From positions 15,822,329 to 15,886,328 of the forward strand of contig OZ038386.1 in NCBI GenBank assembly GCA_964036045.1: a DNA stretch of 64,000 bases, read 5' to 3'. The notes under the pieces are model-generated. The model had not been told where the DNA came from. It was given only the letters and a program-made list of their open reading frames with translations, and made no database searches. Made by a program: the position numbers and the translations under genes. The stretch's first letter is position 1, and each line of letters starts with the position of its first letter. The DNA is from Eutreptiella sp. 'Long Island Sound 2002'. Its lineage: Eukaryota > Euglenozoa > Euglenophyceae > Eutreptiales > Eutreptiaceae. This document shows positions 1 through 12,743 of the stretch, piece after piece.

Positions 1-1667
1 CAATTAATGCCTCAAAAGTGGAGTGCAAAATAAAGACAAATGCAGTTGTCAGGTCGGGCGAGGCTAGACTGCATGCATGAGGGCGTTTGCCACGAACGTC
101 AACATGCCGATCGGTATTTACGGGTGTACGCACTGGTTTGAGTTTTCAGAAAGTAGTGTCGAGACTCAAACCCAGTCGACTGGCAGACTCCGCTGCATTA
201 CCAACGGATGTGGGCCACCTGAGGGTTCAAAATTTTGATGATTGGGAACCCACACCAAACACCCATTGTAAGCGTAACCCGTGTCCGGGGACCCGCAACC
301 CTGTGGCTTTGTGAAGGGAAGTTTTCTGGACGCGCCCGCTCACGCACCACATGCCTCTTCTTTATCTTCTGACCTTCCTCTTTCGGTCATCCCCCACCCC
401 CCACTCCCCCTCATCAGGGGACAACCTCTTTGGGGGCGCCAAAGGCACCAAAGCAGCAGGGCCAAAGGAGGAGGGGCGAATAGCCGGACACGGAAACAAC
501 CGTGCATGCGCGGCCAAGCTTGCTCCAGCAACCCGACAGGCGAGACGCCCGGACATGTAGCGCACGACCGATGTGTAACACGCGGTGATCCAGAACCCTC
601 TGGTCCTGTGTTGCAACTTCCCGCCCCTACCCCTAATCTTGGTGCCGGATAAACCACCGTTGCGCCGGAGCCCTCGCATGGTGGGTGGGGTGTGGTGCGG
701 GGAGGGGGGGCGGATTGGGAGGGACATGCATAAACCCTACCCCTGGGGGGGGGGACATGATAAACGCTAATCATGAGGCAGAGGATGGGGGAAGATCTGG
801 GATGCAGGGTTTGAATGGTGTGATAGTTTGCAAGGAGATGCATCAGTTCTGGTGGACAGCACCCCCAAAACTTCACTCTCACGAAGGGACTGAAGGTGAA
901 GCCTGTCAGCGCTGGCAGGAAGTAGATGCCACGAGGGCAGAATGCTGCAACCGTGACATTCCATTTATCCACAAAACTGCACTACTAACACGCCCCCGCC
1001 CATCAGACCGCTCACTCACAAAACTGCACCCCCCCCCCCCTCCTCCGGCACCCCTACTCCACTTTTGTGGTCGGAAGTACCAACGTACCAACAGGCAAAC
1101 CCACACCACTTCATGGTTTGCCCCCCCCCAAACCTTTGGTGATCACGAGAATGATCTGTGGCCCGCACAAAAGTCTTTCTAGTGTCTTTTGCGCAGAGCA
1201 ATGTCGCCCACCAGAGAAATGTCTCTGTGCCTTCGTCGGCAGCTAAATGTTGGGACCACGCGGGGTCGACCCCCCGACCCCCAGAGTGTAATTCTGCCTG
1301 ATTGGCAACCCCCAAACCGTGAAAGGATCGCAAGAGTCCCAACCTCTTACGCCTTCCAGACCCTCCTCCCATCCACAAAGGTAGTGGAGAAACGTGTGGT
1401 AGAAGAAGCCAAATCGTTTCTCCCCTCGGCCTGTACGTATCTTTTAATCGACACCCCTCTCCCCCAATGGCGATGGCCCCTCCTAACGGAGACCTGAATG
1501 AAGGACATGGGGAATGCAGGTTGTAGAGGTACGTAGTCTAAGCGTAAGCGGCAGTGGTGGCGAAGCAGGGACACCCTCCCCCCGTGCTCGTAAGCGCCAA
1601 ACCCCACGTTCGCTAAACCCCTCGCTGTAACCCCCTTTTATCTCCGTCCTCGCGCGCCCTCGTGCAG
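1..1667. other. Non-coding, probably intron of the ZC2HC1-like gene
   Basis: No stretch here resembles the upstream zinc-finger module expected of the ZC2HC1 family, and the next exon opens directly behind an AG acceptor at 1666-1667. I therefore read this as intron or flank. It holds several C or G homopolymer runs (near 740-755, 1028-1040, 1118-1130) and nothing else I recognise. Confidence 0.5.
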
Positions 1668-2165
1668 AGCAGCTGGCGAGAGAAGCACCAGGCGTTGAAG
1701 GCGGCGATGCAGTCGGCCAAACAGGTCACCGAGTGCCTGGCGAAGGGGGGCAACCTCGCGGACCTGCCGCCGCCCCCTCCCGCGGAGAACCCGGACTACG
1801 TCACGTGCCCGCACTGCAACCGCCGCTTCAACGAGGCGGCGGCGGAGAAGCACATTCCCCGCTGCGCCAACACCGTCAACCGCCCCAAGGCCCCGCCCAA
1901 GGCCGCCGCCAAGGCCGCCCCGAAGAACCTCGCGCCCCCTCCCAAACAGGGCAAGCCCCGCACCCCCCGGCCGGCGGGCCCCCAGGGCAGCGCGGCGACG
2001 CCGGAGCCGGCGCCGGGCGCGAGCAGCCCGCCCCCCGGGCCTCCGGCTCCAGCCCCAGGCGGACAGAAACAACAGAAAAAGCACGCGTTTTGCACGGAAT
2101 GCGGCCACAAGTTCGATGACATGGTGAGCAACTTCTGCCAAGAGTGCGGGACCCGACGGGAGTGA
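1668..2165 (+). CDS. ZC2HC1-type C2HC zinc-finger protein, terminal exon (5' part missing)
   Basis: This is the last exon of a zinc-finger protein, 165 codons plus TGA at 2163-2165. It opens after an acceptor ending GTGCAG. The first residues (SSWREKH) and the following amphipathic stretch resemble the segment that precedes a zinc finger in the ZC2HC1/FAM164 family. The C2HC finger is intact: Cys47, Cys50, His62 and Cys66 counted from the exon start, directly after a proline run. A Pro/Ala-rich disordered linker (about residues 70-135) follows. The protein ends with a second zinc site of CxxC pairs, Cys142/145 and Cys157/160, like a zinc ribbon. Family members are poorly characterised, so no specific function is assigned. 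The exon is very G/C-rich. Earlier exons must lie before the window, because no candidate is visible in 1-1667. Confidence 0.8.
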   Translation, partial: SSWREKHQALKAAMQSAKQVTECLAKGGNLADLPPPPPAENPDYVTCPHCNRRFNEAAAEKHIPRCANTVNRPKAPPKAAAKAAPKNLAPPPKQGKPRTPRPAGPQGSAATPEPAPGASSPPPGPPAPAPGGQKQQKKHAFCTECGHKFDDMVSNFCQECGTRRE

Positions 2166-2788
2166 CCGCAGTGCCGCACGGGGGGTCCTGTGGCCCCTCT
2201 CTGTCAACGGAGCGAAGAACGCAAAATTGCCATTGTTTTGGCCCGACCCTCCGACGCGCGGTGGGCCACCCTCCCGCCAGCTTTCACGCCTCACACGAAG
2301 TCGGTCGGCCTCCCACCAACTTCCGCCTTTTGCCCGCCAACCGCCGCCAGGTAACCTCACGCCCCGGTCGGTTGCCTTCCCGCCGCCGTCCGGTGTCCTC
2401 TGGACCGTGATTCCAGGGCCTTGTTCCCCTGAGGAACGTCCCACAGTTCCAAGGTTCTTGCGGTGGCACTGACCAAAGTTCTAATCGTGGCCCTTTGCTC
2501 CAGCCTATGGCCCTGCCTGACCTTCACCTTTGTCCCCATCCTAACTCTGGCCCGCCTTCGCAGGATATGACCCTGAGCTCGTCACCGCAAGTGTCTGATG
2601 CATACCATCTCTCTCTTTTTCCCGTTTCCCCGGGTTTGTTCCTTTTTGACAATCGTGGCTTTTCGGTCGGTGACGGCGGGCCGACCGTCAACGACGCTTT
2701 GCCAACCACAGCGTGCGATCGGTTGCCGGCCAACCGGCCTCCGTCAGACTTCAGCTGCCATCTGTGACCAAAGAGACTCCGGGCGGTC

Positions 2789-2832
2789 GAGGAGGTAGAG
2801 CACATGACTCCTGCATCGAGGGTCGAATCCCC
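2789..2832 (+). repeat. tRNA-like fragment (A-box and B-box motifs)
   Basis: A GGTAGAGCA element (box-A-like) is followed after only about 17 bases by GGTCGAATCCC (box-B-like). The spacing is too short for an intact tRNA, so this is at best a deleted tRNA or tRNA-derived SINE remnant. Confidence 0.3.
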
Positions 2833-5800
2833 CAAACTTCGAAGGTTCTAGCGGCACTGGGGGTAAACTCGTGGCCCCACGGTCCAGAGTTCCCGCCATG
2901 GGGCTTGGCATCGATGGTCGGCCAGTCGTGCGCCAGCGTGGACGCGTGCTCCGCAACACCATCCGTGACCAACCAAGACCCGTCGTCTGACGTGCCCTGT
3001 GCTGCATGCAATAATAACAGTGCGAAGACAACACGAATTCCAGTGCCCCTTTGTGTTTTGCCTGTGCTTCTCAAGCACCTCCCTTGACCAACCCCTGGCA
3101 TGCGAAACCTCCCTGCCTCGGCATGCCTCCTTCTCTGATTCCACGACGTTGGTGACCGGATTTCCTTCGGATGGCCTTTGGCTGGCGGGCCCTGCACTAG
3201 CGTCGGTGCTTCATGGTACAAGTTACCCACCCTCGCATGCCAGCCTTTGCCTCTTGGAGCAAGAACTGCACTGTCACGGAACCAGTTCATTCCTTTCGCA
3301 TTGAGTTTTCGTCACCCAAACTCGGAGGCTGTATGTTTTAGTACCCGAAGGGGAGGGGGTGCACGATGCTCAGCACATGGGGTCAGGTGTGCGTCCCACA
3401 CGCATCCACCCCCGCAGTGTTCAGCGGCCCCGGTCCGAAGTCCCTGTTCCGCCCACATGCATGTGTGTCTCTCTGTCTATGGCTGTACGTCGATGAGCTT
3501 TGGCTCCTCACTCCATTGCACTGCAGCGTGTATCATTCGTATATGTCGCCGCCCACATCTCTTCATGTGCTTGAGTGGTATCGCACCAAGTCGTCTTGTA
3601 CTACAGTTATTGCAAGCGTAAGGCTACGGCAGCGATGTGCGCAGGAGCTCCCCATCCCCCGCTAACACGGCTTTGTCTAACCACAGCGACCCCTGTGACC
3701 GTCGTTTTTCTGACCACACTTTTTGGGGTCAAGAATGCACGATGTCATCGTGGGAGAGGGGGGCTGCGTCATGGAGGGAATCCTGCTGTAGGGAATGAGT
3801 TCCAGTACAAAGACTTGAATCACTGATGTTCTGGTACTTTTTGGTTCATGACAGGTGCATGCTTTGGGCAAGATTTCCCCTTTTGGGCCATTTGGGAGCA
3901 TTCTGTGGGGGCGGGTTTTGGGGATGATAGCCTCGGGTGCACGGGGGGTAAACACTCCCTCATGCCTGCTAAGAAACGGTTGTGCTCATTATCAAAGACT
4001 GCAACCCGCCTCCCGTTGTTGGGATATGATCGTTCGGTGAACGTTGCTGCAATGGGGCCCAAACGCCCCAAGAACCGCTTGATGGTGGGTCGCCTGGAAG
4101 CACGGCTTTTGGTGCGGCATCCCGGTCTCGCCTTCCCTGGCTTGGGCCATGCTTGCAGAAGGGGGAGGGGAGGGGGGGCAGTTCGACTCGTTTTGCATCC
4201 ACCCTCCGATTCCTGGCTCCCCTCGTCCATCGATACCCTGCCACCGGGCAGTGCGTGCTGCAGTCACGTTTGGGATTCGTGGTCTGAGTGCTGCCACACC
4301 CGCAGCCTCGTCCGCGCCAGAGCCCAACCCGGTGCCGGGGTTCGGCCATATAGGCCCACGATGGCGTAGGTCTGAATCTTCATGAGTCCACAATGACGTG
4401 GTGCTGGACCCCGGCTGAATATGCATTTGGACTGGGCCGACTTTTTCGAGATGCCCATTGCATAAGGGCGTATTCTACGGAACACCCTCTCGCAGTCCAA
4501 GCGTTCGCGACAGTCATGCTTCTGTCCAGAACACTGCAGGTTTTCAGTGATCACCAAACCGGAGGAGCTCCAGTTGAGCTCGCGGAGGCCAATGGGTTGA
4601 CTTCATGGATTGAGCCCTGCTTCTCTGCTGCTGCTGCTGCTGTGGGCACCACTTCGAGGTGAATAATGGTACAAGCCCACGCCTCTGCGTTTCACATTTG
4701 TGGGCAAACGTTGATAACTCTGTTTCACTGCTCCAATCTTTAAGTAACTTGTCTCTGAGTATTTATTTTTTTTCCCCGTCTCTGAGCTCGACGGAAGGCT
4801 GCAAGCAATCAATGCAATGCCGCTTCGGTTTGCTGCACTGGTTCGAGTGGAGCCCTGGCATGGGTGACTGCTCCTGGTAGTTGCAGGGGGAAGGGGCACT
4901 CCCACAGGATTCCTGTGAATCCTCCTCCCCGTCCCCCCTCCTCTCCTCTTGCGGGCTGACCCAAGAACTACCGGCTGGAGTTGTCTGTCGGCGGGGACAT
5001 TCAGTCTGTCAGGACCAACTGTGCTTACGCCTCTCCCCGGCCCTGCCCGAGAGATCGCGCCAGATGTCAGAGGGTTGATACGCTGTTGGCAGTTGGCGCC
5101 AGATGTGGAAGAGAAATGTGCAGTTTGCAGTGGCGAAGTCCAGGTTAGGGTTAGGTCCTGCAAAATTTCTTTTCTTGCTGATGCCCCCAAAGGAGGGCCA
5201 GACGAAGTTTACCCTCGTGCCGCCCTCGTTGTGGGCCTGCGATTTGGTGTGTGTGGATGTGTGTGCGTATGTGTCTTTGTGGTAGAATGCGCGCGCATGT
5301 CGGTGTGTGTGTGTCCGGCTGCGGGGTAAGGCGTCATGGAAAGGTGACCAGTGCACCTCGTGCGTGCAACCGGCAGAAACAGCACTGCACGCTTATGAAA
5401 CGATCTGCAATGAGGATTTTGCTGTGCTGGAGCAGCTGAGGAGCGCCTGCTGTACGCGGGTGGACTGTCTGTGTGGCTCCCCCCGGTAATGGATGGTACC
5501 GTGAAGCTCAGACAAACACCTGATGTCAGGCCAGAAGAACCCCCCCTTTTGCAGTAGTGGAGAGGCAGGGTCCAATGGAGCAGACTTTGGGTAGGGCTGA
5601 CCTAGAGCTGCACTGGTGCGCTCTTTCTGCTCAGGGCCGCTTGGCCAGCTGCAGATGCCTGTTGGCGCGTTGCCTTTACACTGCTACAGAAAGGCGCCTA
5701 GTCGCGTCCATGGCTTCATGATGTCCGCCCGACTGGGCTTTGGATTGCGGCCTGACGAGATTCTTGTTGCGGCCAGTGCTCGTGCTTGCTTCTGTCTGTG

Positions 5801-5980
5801 CGATTTATTTGGTCGCTTTGCGTCGTCTGCGCGCGTGTGCGTCCCTGCGTGCGTCTCTCTGTGAAAGGTCCCTGTTTGTATTCATGTGAATGTACCTCTG
5901 CTTATTTTGAACAATACGGCATTCCAATTGTATGCAGCGTCCTCATTCAAATTCTTGTGGCGTTTGAGGTCATTTCTCCC

Positions 5981-5982
<2 letters not shown>

Positions 5983-6023
<41 letters not shown>
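5983..6023 (+). repeat. (CT)n microsatellite
   Basis: An uninterrupted CT dinucleotide run of about 40 bases, followed by a TG-rich stretch up to about 6067. Confidence 0.95.
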
Positions 6024-6026
<3 letters not shown>

Positions 6027-9001
6027 TGCTTGGTGTATGTGTAAGTGTGTGTGTATGTGTGAGTGTGGTGAGCCCCGCTCCCCTCCTGTGAAATTATTTG
6101 CAAGCTATTGACGCCTTTGGATGGTGTGCTGAGACCACGAGAACGCCTGCCTTGGTTTTGCTAATTTCTGCCAACTTTCATTGACCAGCAGCCAACTGCC
6201 TCCTGCTCGCCGCCAACTACTGTGGCCGACTTGGCAGCCGCAGCACCACCTCTTGACAGGTCTCATGAGCGCCGGGATGTCAATGATACGAAACCTGCGA
6301 TAATGCTGTCAGACAAGTCTGGTGGTGTACCAATCACATGTCATGTGGTCTACACGTTACATGTGATACGGTGTCGTATGCAGTTGTGTGGTTTTATCTT
6401 ATGTGGTGTAGCGCGGTGTGCGGTGCGGTGCCGTGCGTGCGGTGCAGTGCAGTATGTGGTGTGGTATGATGGTTGGCAGTAAGATGAATGAGGTGAGGTG
6501 AAGTGTCGTGAGTTTAAGTGTATCGTGGCATGTCGTGATGCGTTGTGATCGTGCTGTACTGATTTGTGCGCATGGCGCAGTGCAGAGCAGTCGATTGTAT
6601 CAAATCGAGTGCCCATACATTGGAACTTCAGTGAGCCTTGCGGGCAACTCTGCTGAGGGCCCAGCAAAGCAATGATCAGCTGAGTGTGTACGTGCGCTCT
6701 GCAGCTGTTTTAGGATGCAGTGAGCGCTGTCACGCTTGTCTAGTGCTGGGGAAGGCTGAGGTTTTAATGCCAGAGCGGATATGCCAGGTACGCCAGCAGC
6801 ATCGGTGCTCATTTCAGCGGCGGAGTCGGCAACTTCGATTAAGTCGCACCCCAGTGCGTTCCCACTTCAACAGGAACCCAACAACATCTCTGCTGCTGGT
6901 GCGGCGGTGCGCATTTCTCCATATGGTGGCATCTAAGGCGCGTGGGCGTTGGTGGTCATCGGTCCCTGCATGGACACTTTTGCAAGCATTGCGTCTTGAT
7001 CTGCCTGCCACATTTTTTCGCATCATGGAACGTCCTGGTTCATGCTTTTTAACGCTGAGAGGGCGAGGCCACAAATCTCTTCGACGCCCATCAAATTCGT
7101 CGGGTATCCGCATCCTTTTCGTCGTCAAAGCACATGGGGTGCCCTGCTGTACACTCCTTTCTTGTTTTCTCTCGAAAGCGCCGGCTTGCTGTACCAGTCA
7201 AAATTTGTCTATCATTTTTCTGCAACGATTTTCGGATTTGCATGCTTTGCTCAATCTTTTCCCTCCATCCATCAAGTGCAATCCTCGGGCGAGCACATGC
7301 TATTGTCATGGCGTCACACTCCCACTAGTTTTGACATCTTGTCTGACCACACGGTGGGCGGAATACTGCGTCACAACGGTATTGTTGCATGTTTGTATGT
7401 TCGCATGGGCCAAGAGCCCGTGTGTCAGAATTGTCTCACAGCATTCTGGGGAGCAGTTGGGCTGTGGAAAGTTAACGCACTTCCATGCGGCCTGGATGCA
7501 CTTCATTCGGTCTCGAACCCTTGCCTTTTAGCTTGTGAGATTTGTAGCCCCGCTGCCGTGTCTTGTTGCGCCCGGGTGGATCTGTGGTGGGGCATGCTTG
7601 GGTCTTGCATGCAGCCTGTGCTCACTTTTTGCATCGCACCATCCTGGAGATTCATACTGTGTGGCAGTGGGGGTGTTGTTTGGTACTAGCATTTTCAGTG
7701 GTTCTACCCTTCAGGGTGTCTGGGGAAGGCTGGACAGAGAAAGCAACGTGGTGGGGGGTTTTAACCTCTTGAATTGATGCAAGCCATACTCACCTCTCTC
7801 CCAAATCCGACCTCCAAATTGTATTGAGGCGACCACCACTTCTGGGGTGCAGATGTGGGGGAGTGGAAAAAATTCTTGCATTGGTGTAGGCCAATAACCC
7901 CTTAAGTGGCTCCCGCCGCCCCCAAGCCAGCTGCGTGCCATCTCCATTGCTCTGCCCATGCTGGAGATACCCTAGATGTCCATAGGAGCTGAATGTTCAC
8001 CTCCTGTGGCAGCAATGGTAGTTGTTGGGTTGTCCTTGTAGAAACAACAAAAAATAAATTGGATTGCAACAAAAAATTTTTATTACATTTTAGTTACTCA
8101 AGTTACAAATCAAAATTACCATCTTTTGCAATGGGCAGACAATTTCAAAGTGCGCAAAGGTGAGGTAAATGTGCTACTGGACCGCATAGCTCTGCATTCT
8201 TTTTTCACTGTTCACTGTTTTTTCATGGTTGCCAGTGGTGACAGTGGTGTGTTGGGGTGCAGGGCTAGCATGGGCTTATGGGGTGGTGGTTGCACTGATG
8301 ACAAGGGGTGTGTACAATGTGGGGTGTGCAATACTCCAAAGAGGGAGAAGAAAGAGGGACAAAAACCCAAAATTTTCATAAATGTCTGAACGTTTGCCTG
8401 TCCACATTGTATGCGAATTGTTCATAAATGCCCCATCCAGCAACATCCCTCTGGACAGGAAAATTGTGACCCAAGTACACACAAAAAGAGGGTGTTGCAC
8501 GCACCGTGCGTGCACCGTGCAAAGTTTTGATATACACGAGGCATCATCCAAAGGCCTCTGGCGACCATCCACAAGCATTGGGAACACCCGCCAAAGTGGT
8601 TTGCGGTGGTCCTTTTCACTGGGTAGATCTCCAGAAACATCAGAAAGGTGCTGCACTGTGCGCGCACCGTGCAACAACACCCCCCAGAAATGTGCTGGGG
8701 ACCCTATGCTTGTCATCAGTGGAGTATTTGGGGTTTTATTTCAGGTCATTGTGACCACAGTAGGTTGTACATGAGTAGAAGCCGCAGGCACGACACATAT
8801 GCACATTTCTGACACATGTTCTAGCCCACATGTTCCGGAAACCGGCACGTTCCTGAATCAAAGGACCATAACCCTTTGAGCACCTTGATGGCTATGAGAC
8901 ACACCACTGGTGGGTCCATGTCTTGACACCACTGGAGAGGATGATGCTCACAAGGGGACCATTCACATGCACTTGTCTCAGGAGACACCGTCCAAAGAGC
9001 A

Positions 9002-9814
9002 ATGCAATCACATTTTCAAAACCCATTTGGTTGGGTAGGATTCCAAATGAGGATGCCACACAATTACATGACCCATGCAGCCAATGTAGAGCTGTTGCGA
9101 CTCCTTGGGCGGGTGCAGTGGCTCTCGAGGGCGGCTATGTTGGCCCTGTTCATGGCGGGGGCTTATCAGGCCTCCTATCATGGGACTGCCCAGTTTGGCA
9201 GAGCACCGATTTGTTGAGTGGCCATAGTGCTCCTTTTCTCTCAGGCTCCACAGCAGCTTCCTTGCTTGTTTGGACTAAAATCCCCCACATTTTTTGCTGA
9301 TGCAAGCCTGCCGACACATGGTGTCGGTTCTTTCTCTATGGGCACAGTCAGGCCACATGGGTGCTACAGGGTGCAATCCTGCCCAACGACAACTACGCTC
9401 CTACACACTGAACTGTTTGGGCTGTACAGTCTGGCTAACATGGCCGCATATGAGGTGCATGGGTCCATCTGCTTACGTATAGATAGCCAGATAGCGAAAC
9501 ACCAAGCCATGACATGTAGGGCAGGCATGTCTTGCCCCATTCAAAATCATCTGTTGTGCAAACTTTTTTGGTTAAGAGTTTGGTGTGGTCTAAGACTGGT
9601 CCTGTTTTGGGTCGATTCTTCACACAATTCTGCAGACCCAATGAGCAGGGTACACAGCTATCCCGCCCTATCAGCGGCCCAACAAGCTGCGGCACAACAT
9701 CTGAGCAAGTGTGAGGCTAACGACCAGCTGTACAAAGAGGTAGAGGTGTTAGAACCGCCACCGTGGGTAGTTCGGAATGGGTATTATGGGAGGGGAATGA
9801 GCAAAGGCATATGA
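9002..9814 (+). pseudogene. Decayed retroelement reverse transcriptase/RNase H fragment
   Basis: One reading frame, broken by a single in-frame TGA at 9215-9217, carries the C-terminal part of a retrotransposon polymerase. Before the stop, ELLRLLGRVQWLSR (about 9090-9130) resembles the RT thumb/connection region. After it come RNase H-like landmarks in the right order: FADAS near 9290, TELFGLY near 9408, RIDSQ near 9478, and WVDSSHNSADPMSR near 9609-9650. The last resembles the closing N-AD-xSR motif of DIRS and Ty3-like elements. The catalytic YxDD region of the RT is not visible upstream, so the copy is 5'-truncated. I infer an inactive relic. The element class is not certain; the RNase H pattern suggests a DIRS-like or related algal retroelement. 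Confidence 0.55.
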
Positions 9815-9865
9815 CATGTGTCGCGGTGTGGACAAGGCTCGCATTTGCTCGCTCCATATTGTGTC

Positions 9866-9920
9866 ACAGAGCATTGGCCATGTGTACTCGCTAGGGCAGG
9901 AATAATTGGGGCGTTCAGAA
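9866..9920 (+). repeat. 55-bp dispersed repeat, copy 1
   Basis: It begins CAGAGCATTGG and carries a GTGTA-TCGCTAG core. It is clearly related to 10728-10780 with scattered substitutions. It lies just 3' of the retroelement RNase H relic, so it may belong to the element's 3' region. Confidence 0.6.
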
Positions 9921-10727
9921 TTGTAGTTCCGCAAGGGAAAGGAAGTTCTGAGTGTAGCCTTGTTCTAACCAGTCCATCTGTACATAGCCTCATTGTTTTC
10001 TTTGCCCTCTCGCTACCATAATGAGCCCCTCCCAGCCCACCCTCTGTGTCATTGTTCCTAGAGCTACAGGGAGGCGAGACAAGCTGCAATAACGGACGTG
10101 CAAGTATTGTCACATGAAACGAAATGTGTGTCACAGCGGGGGCGCCTTAAGCGCAGTGCGGGCACAATGCAACTATTTGGGCATCTAGCCGTACTAGAGA
10201 CCCATGCTTTGTGATACTAGGGGCATCTTTGTTGCCCCTAGCGTAGGTTCTGATGCTTCTTCCACATTGGGGATATAGCATTTTTGGATTTTCACCCATT
10301 TTCACCCATTTCCACCCCTTTGTACACTTTTTTGCTCATCTCCACCATGGACTCCCACTGTGGTGTGGGCCCTTGAGTTGGAGTGATGGACTCCGTGGTT
10401 TTTGCCTGACCACAGTCGAATGCCCTATGCGAGGCCACATCCCTGCTGATGAGGATGCGTGGTTGTACCACAAATGGAAACCGGAGATTGATGTGGATTC
10501 CCTCCCGCAAGCCACTTTGCCCCCCGGCCCAATTGAGGATGAGGTGGACACATACCAAGCTTTGGCACTAGTTGGTAGGGTGAGTGAGCTTTCAAATGCC
10601 GCCACTCCGGAGCATTCTGATTTTGTACTTAGTTGACAATTGAATAGAAAAGAGGATATGTGTGTGGCTTTCCGCATTTTGCATGATGTCTTATGTGAGG
10701 GGAAGGTAGCTTGCATTTGGATTCCCC

Positions 10728-10780
10728 CAGAGCATTGGACACGTGTATTCGCTAGAGCAGGGAGAATGGGGCATTCATAA
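10728..10780 (+). repeat. 55-bp dispersed repeat, copy 2
   Basis: The second copy of the repeat at 9866-9920, in the same orientation about 860 bp downstream. An AATAAA motif follows near 10803. Confidence 0.6.
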
Positions 10781-11069
10781 CTAGCACATGTACTGTCAAA
10801 CAATAAAACCCTGGGGCGAGACCTGTGAAAATGTGTTCAAGAGAAAGTTTGGGAAATCGAATTGATTGAGGAACACACAAACGGAGGCAGTACCTTCCGT
10901 CGGCAAGACTGCCGAGCTAATACCGAAAAAAACTAGAAGAGGTTGCTCAAAAGTGTTTGGCTGTCATCTCCACATTTAACCGGACACAAGTGACGTTGTA
11001 TGATGAACTGTGGGTGTTTGACTCAAGGCAATGTGACAACATGTCAAATGATATCCCCCCCCCCCCCGG

Positions 11070-11355
11070 TGTCCAACGAATGCCGTGTCCAACGAACACC
11101 TCCGTTTGGACCGTATTTTTTGAGGACATAATTAATTATGTACTTAATTATGTAGCGGGCTTCAGAATCGAGGTTTCAGGCTAAAGGATTGGGGAAGTGA
11201 GGGTTTGTAGTGAGTGACTGTGGGTAAATTTGTAAAGGAGGATGTGAGGGAATTGTGTCCCTCAACTACAGGACCTCTATTGCCCACCATGACTCATTCT
11301 CTGCTTGCACCTGGTCGGGAGGTACTATACAAGCGGTGTCCCTCCCAAAGGTCCC
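11070..11355 (+). repeat. 286-bp dispersed block, copy A
   Basis: It matches 57954-58239 over exactly 286 bp with no length change and about eight substitutions by eye. It begins TGTCCAACGAA directly after a C tract, the same left end as the MITE copies at 44624-44710 and 58464-58540. The 3' neighbour sequences of the two long copies are unrelated. Confidence 0.85.
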
Positions 11356-11936
11356 AGCAACTACAACTGTTGCCGAAGGCTCATTTCATATCATGAAAGT
11401 TTGGTTACCTCTTGATGGGCACTTCGTTTCTCATGATCCACAGATTGGGTATTTGCTTGCAATGATCAATGGTGATGTGAACAAGCGTATTCCCTCTTGG
11501 GCACTGTGGCCACAGACAATATTTGTGGCAATAATTTGTCACCTTTCACAATTGTGCTGCACTTTTTGCATGTGAGCTCGCCCAAGGGGGCCCTCACAGT
11601 GTCCAGCTTTCAGCCCCCAGAATTGGGTCTATTTCCCTCAGCTTATGCCCCCCGATTCATTGGCCCCATTTAGTGACAATTTCCCTCGATTCCGGGGGGG
11701 GGGGGGTTGCTGGCTGAATTTGCCTGATGTTGTGCTGGTGAGTTGTGCAAGGACCCAATGATGACCCACACCCTAAAATACCCTCCAACTGCCGCCGGTT
11801 ACACTGCGACAGTTGTCGGTTACCCTGCAACTGCTGCCAGTATTCCTCCGACAGCTGCTGGTCATCCTCCATCTGCAGGGCTGGCATTGAGTGTTTTTTT
11901 TCCTCTCTGCGACTGCTCTGGCTCCTGCAGGTCATA

Positions 11937-12743
11937 ATGATCCTATTTGGCCCAGCTGCACTGCACACCGCCCTGGATGACTTCAGCCTGGCACTCGCCT
12001 CTGAGTGCACGGCCACCTTCCTTGTGGTGGGGCTGGCCCTCCGGTACGTCGTGTTGCCGCGGCTGCTGGCGGTTCTGTGCTCCCGCATTGACCCGACTCG
12101 CATCCCCTTCGTGCGCCCACCAAAGGGCGCCTCGGCCCTCGAGCGCTGGTGGGTCTTGGAAGGCGACATGGCTGCCGCCCCATCGGTCGCCACTGCCCCG
12201 GTTGCCGACATCGACTCCTTCGCCGCCGAGGCCGAGGCCCGCGGCTGGGTGCATGGCACCGCACCACTCCGGCAGTCCGTGGCAGAGTGTGTGCTCGCAG
12301 ACGTCTGCGCAGCGCGAGCATGTGCGACCGCTGATTTCTACGCCCAGAAGCGCAAGGGCCTCAAGGAGGCGGCCGGGGAGCCCCCAATGTGGCGCTCAGT
12401 GGCCGGGTGGCGCGGGCTGTGGGCGGAGATGGGGGATCCCAATGCCCAGCTCCGTGTGACGGGGCAGCTGGTGCTGCTGCTGTGGCATGTGCTCACCGTG
12501 TGTCTCGGGGCCGCGGCGGTGGCCGGTCGGCCTGCCTACGGGCGCCTCGCCTGCCACTTGACGTGGGCCGCCAACTGCGGCGACCTGCTTGTCACGCTCT
12601 TCAGCCCTCGCACCAACTTCCACGGCGCACGGCGGCTGGACCAGCTCCTGCTGCACCACTGCCTCTCTCTGGCCCTCATTCCGGCCTTCTTTCTATGGGA
12701 CATGGGTGCAGCCTTCATATTCCACTTTCTGTTGGTAGCGGAG
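11937..12743 (+). CDS. TLC-P450 exon 1
   Basis: This is 269 codons of membrane domain, ending GCGGAG before a GTGCGA donor. The frame is open upstream to an acceptor-like CTCCTGCAG at 11922-11930, so coding could begin at 11931 if a further 5' exon exists. Confidence 0.7.

Larger units (their letters stand above)
2166..9001. other. Intergenic, gene-poor, repeat debris
   Basis: No exon could be supported here. It contains a tRNA-like fragment (2789-2832), a short telomere-like TTAGGGTTAGG at 5145-5155, a TG-rich stretch (5250-5330), a CT microsatellite, a GTG/GCG-rich low-complexity stretch (6350-6545), and a strongly A/T-rich segment at 8041-8125. The long open frames around 6638-7689 overlap each other in several frames without recognisable motifs. 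Confidence 0.55.
9815..11930. other. Intergenic DNA between the retroelement relic and the TLC-P450 gene
   Basis: It holds a two-copy 55-bp repeat, a possible polyadenylation motif AATAAA near 10803, a 286-bp dispersed block (11070-11355) and a G tract at about 11694-11706. A frame at 10253-10636 is open but unrecognised and may be more retroelement sequence. Confidence 0.5.

Noticed and set aside
6638-7689. A 297-codon + strand frame and overlapping frames
   Set aside because: Three frames overlap here with similar lengths, composition is not coding-like, and no domain or splice structure is visible.
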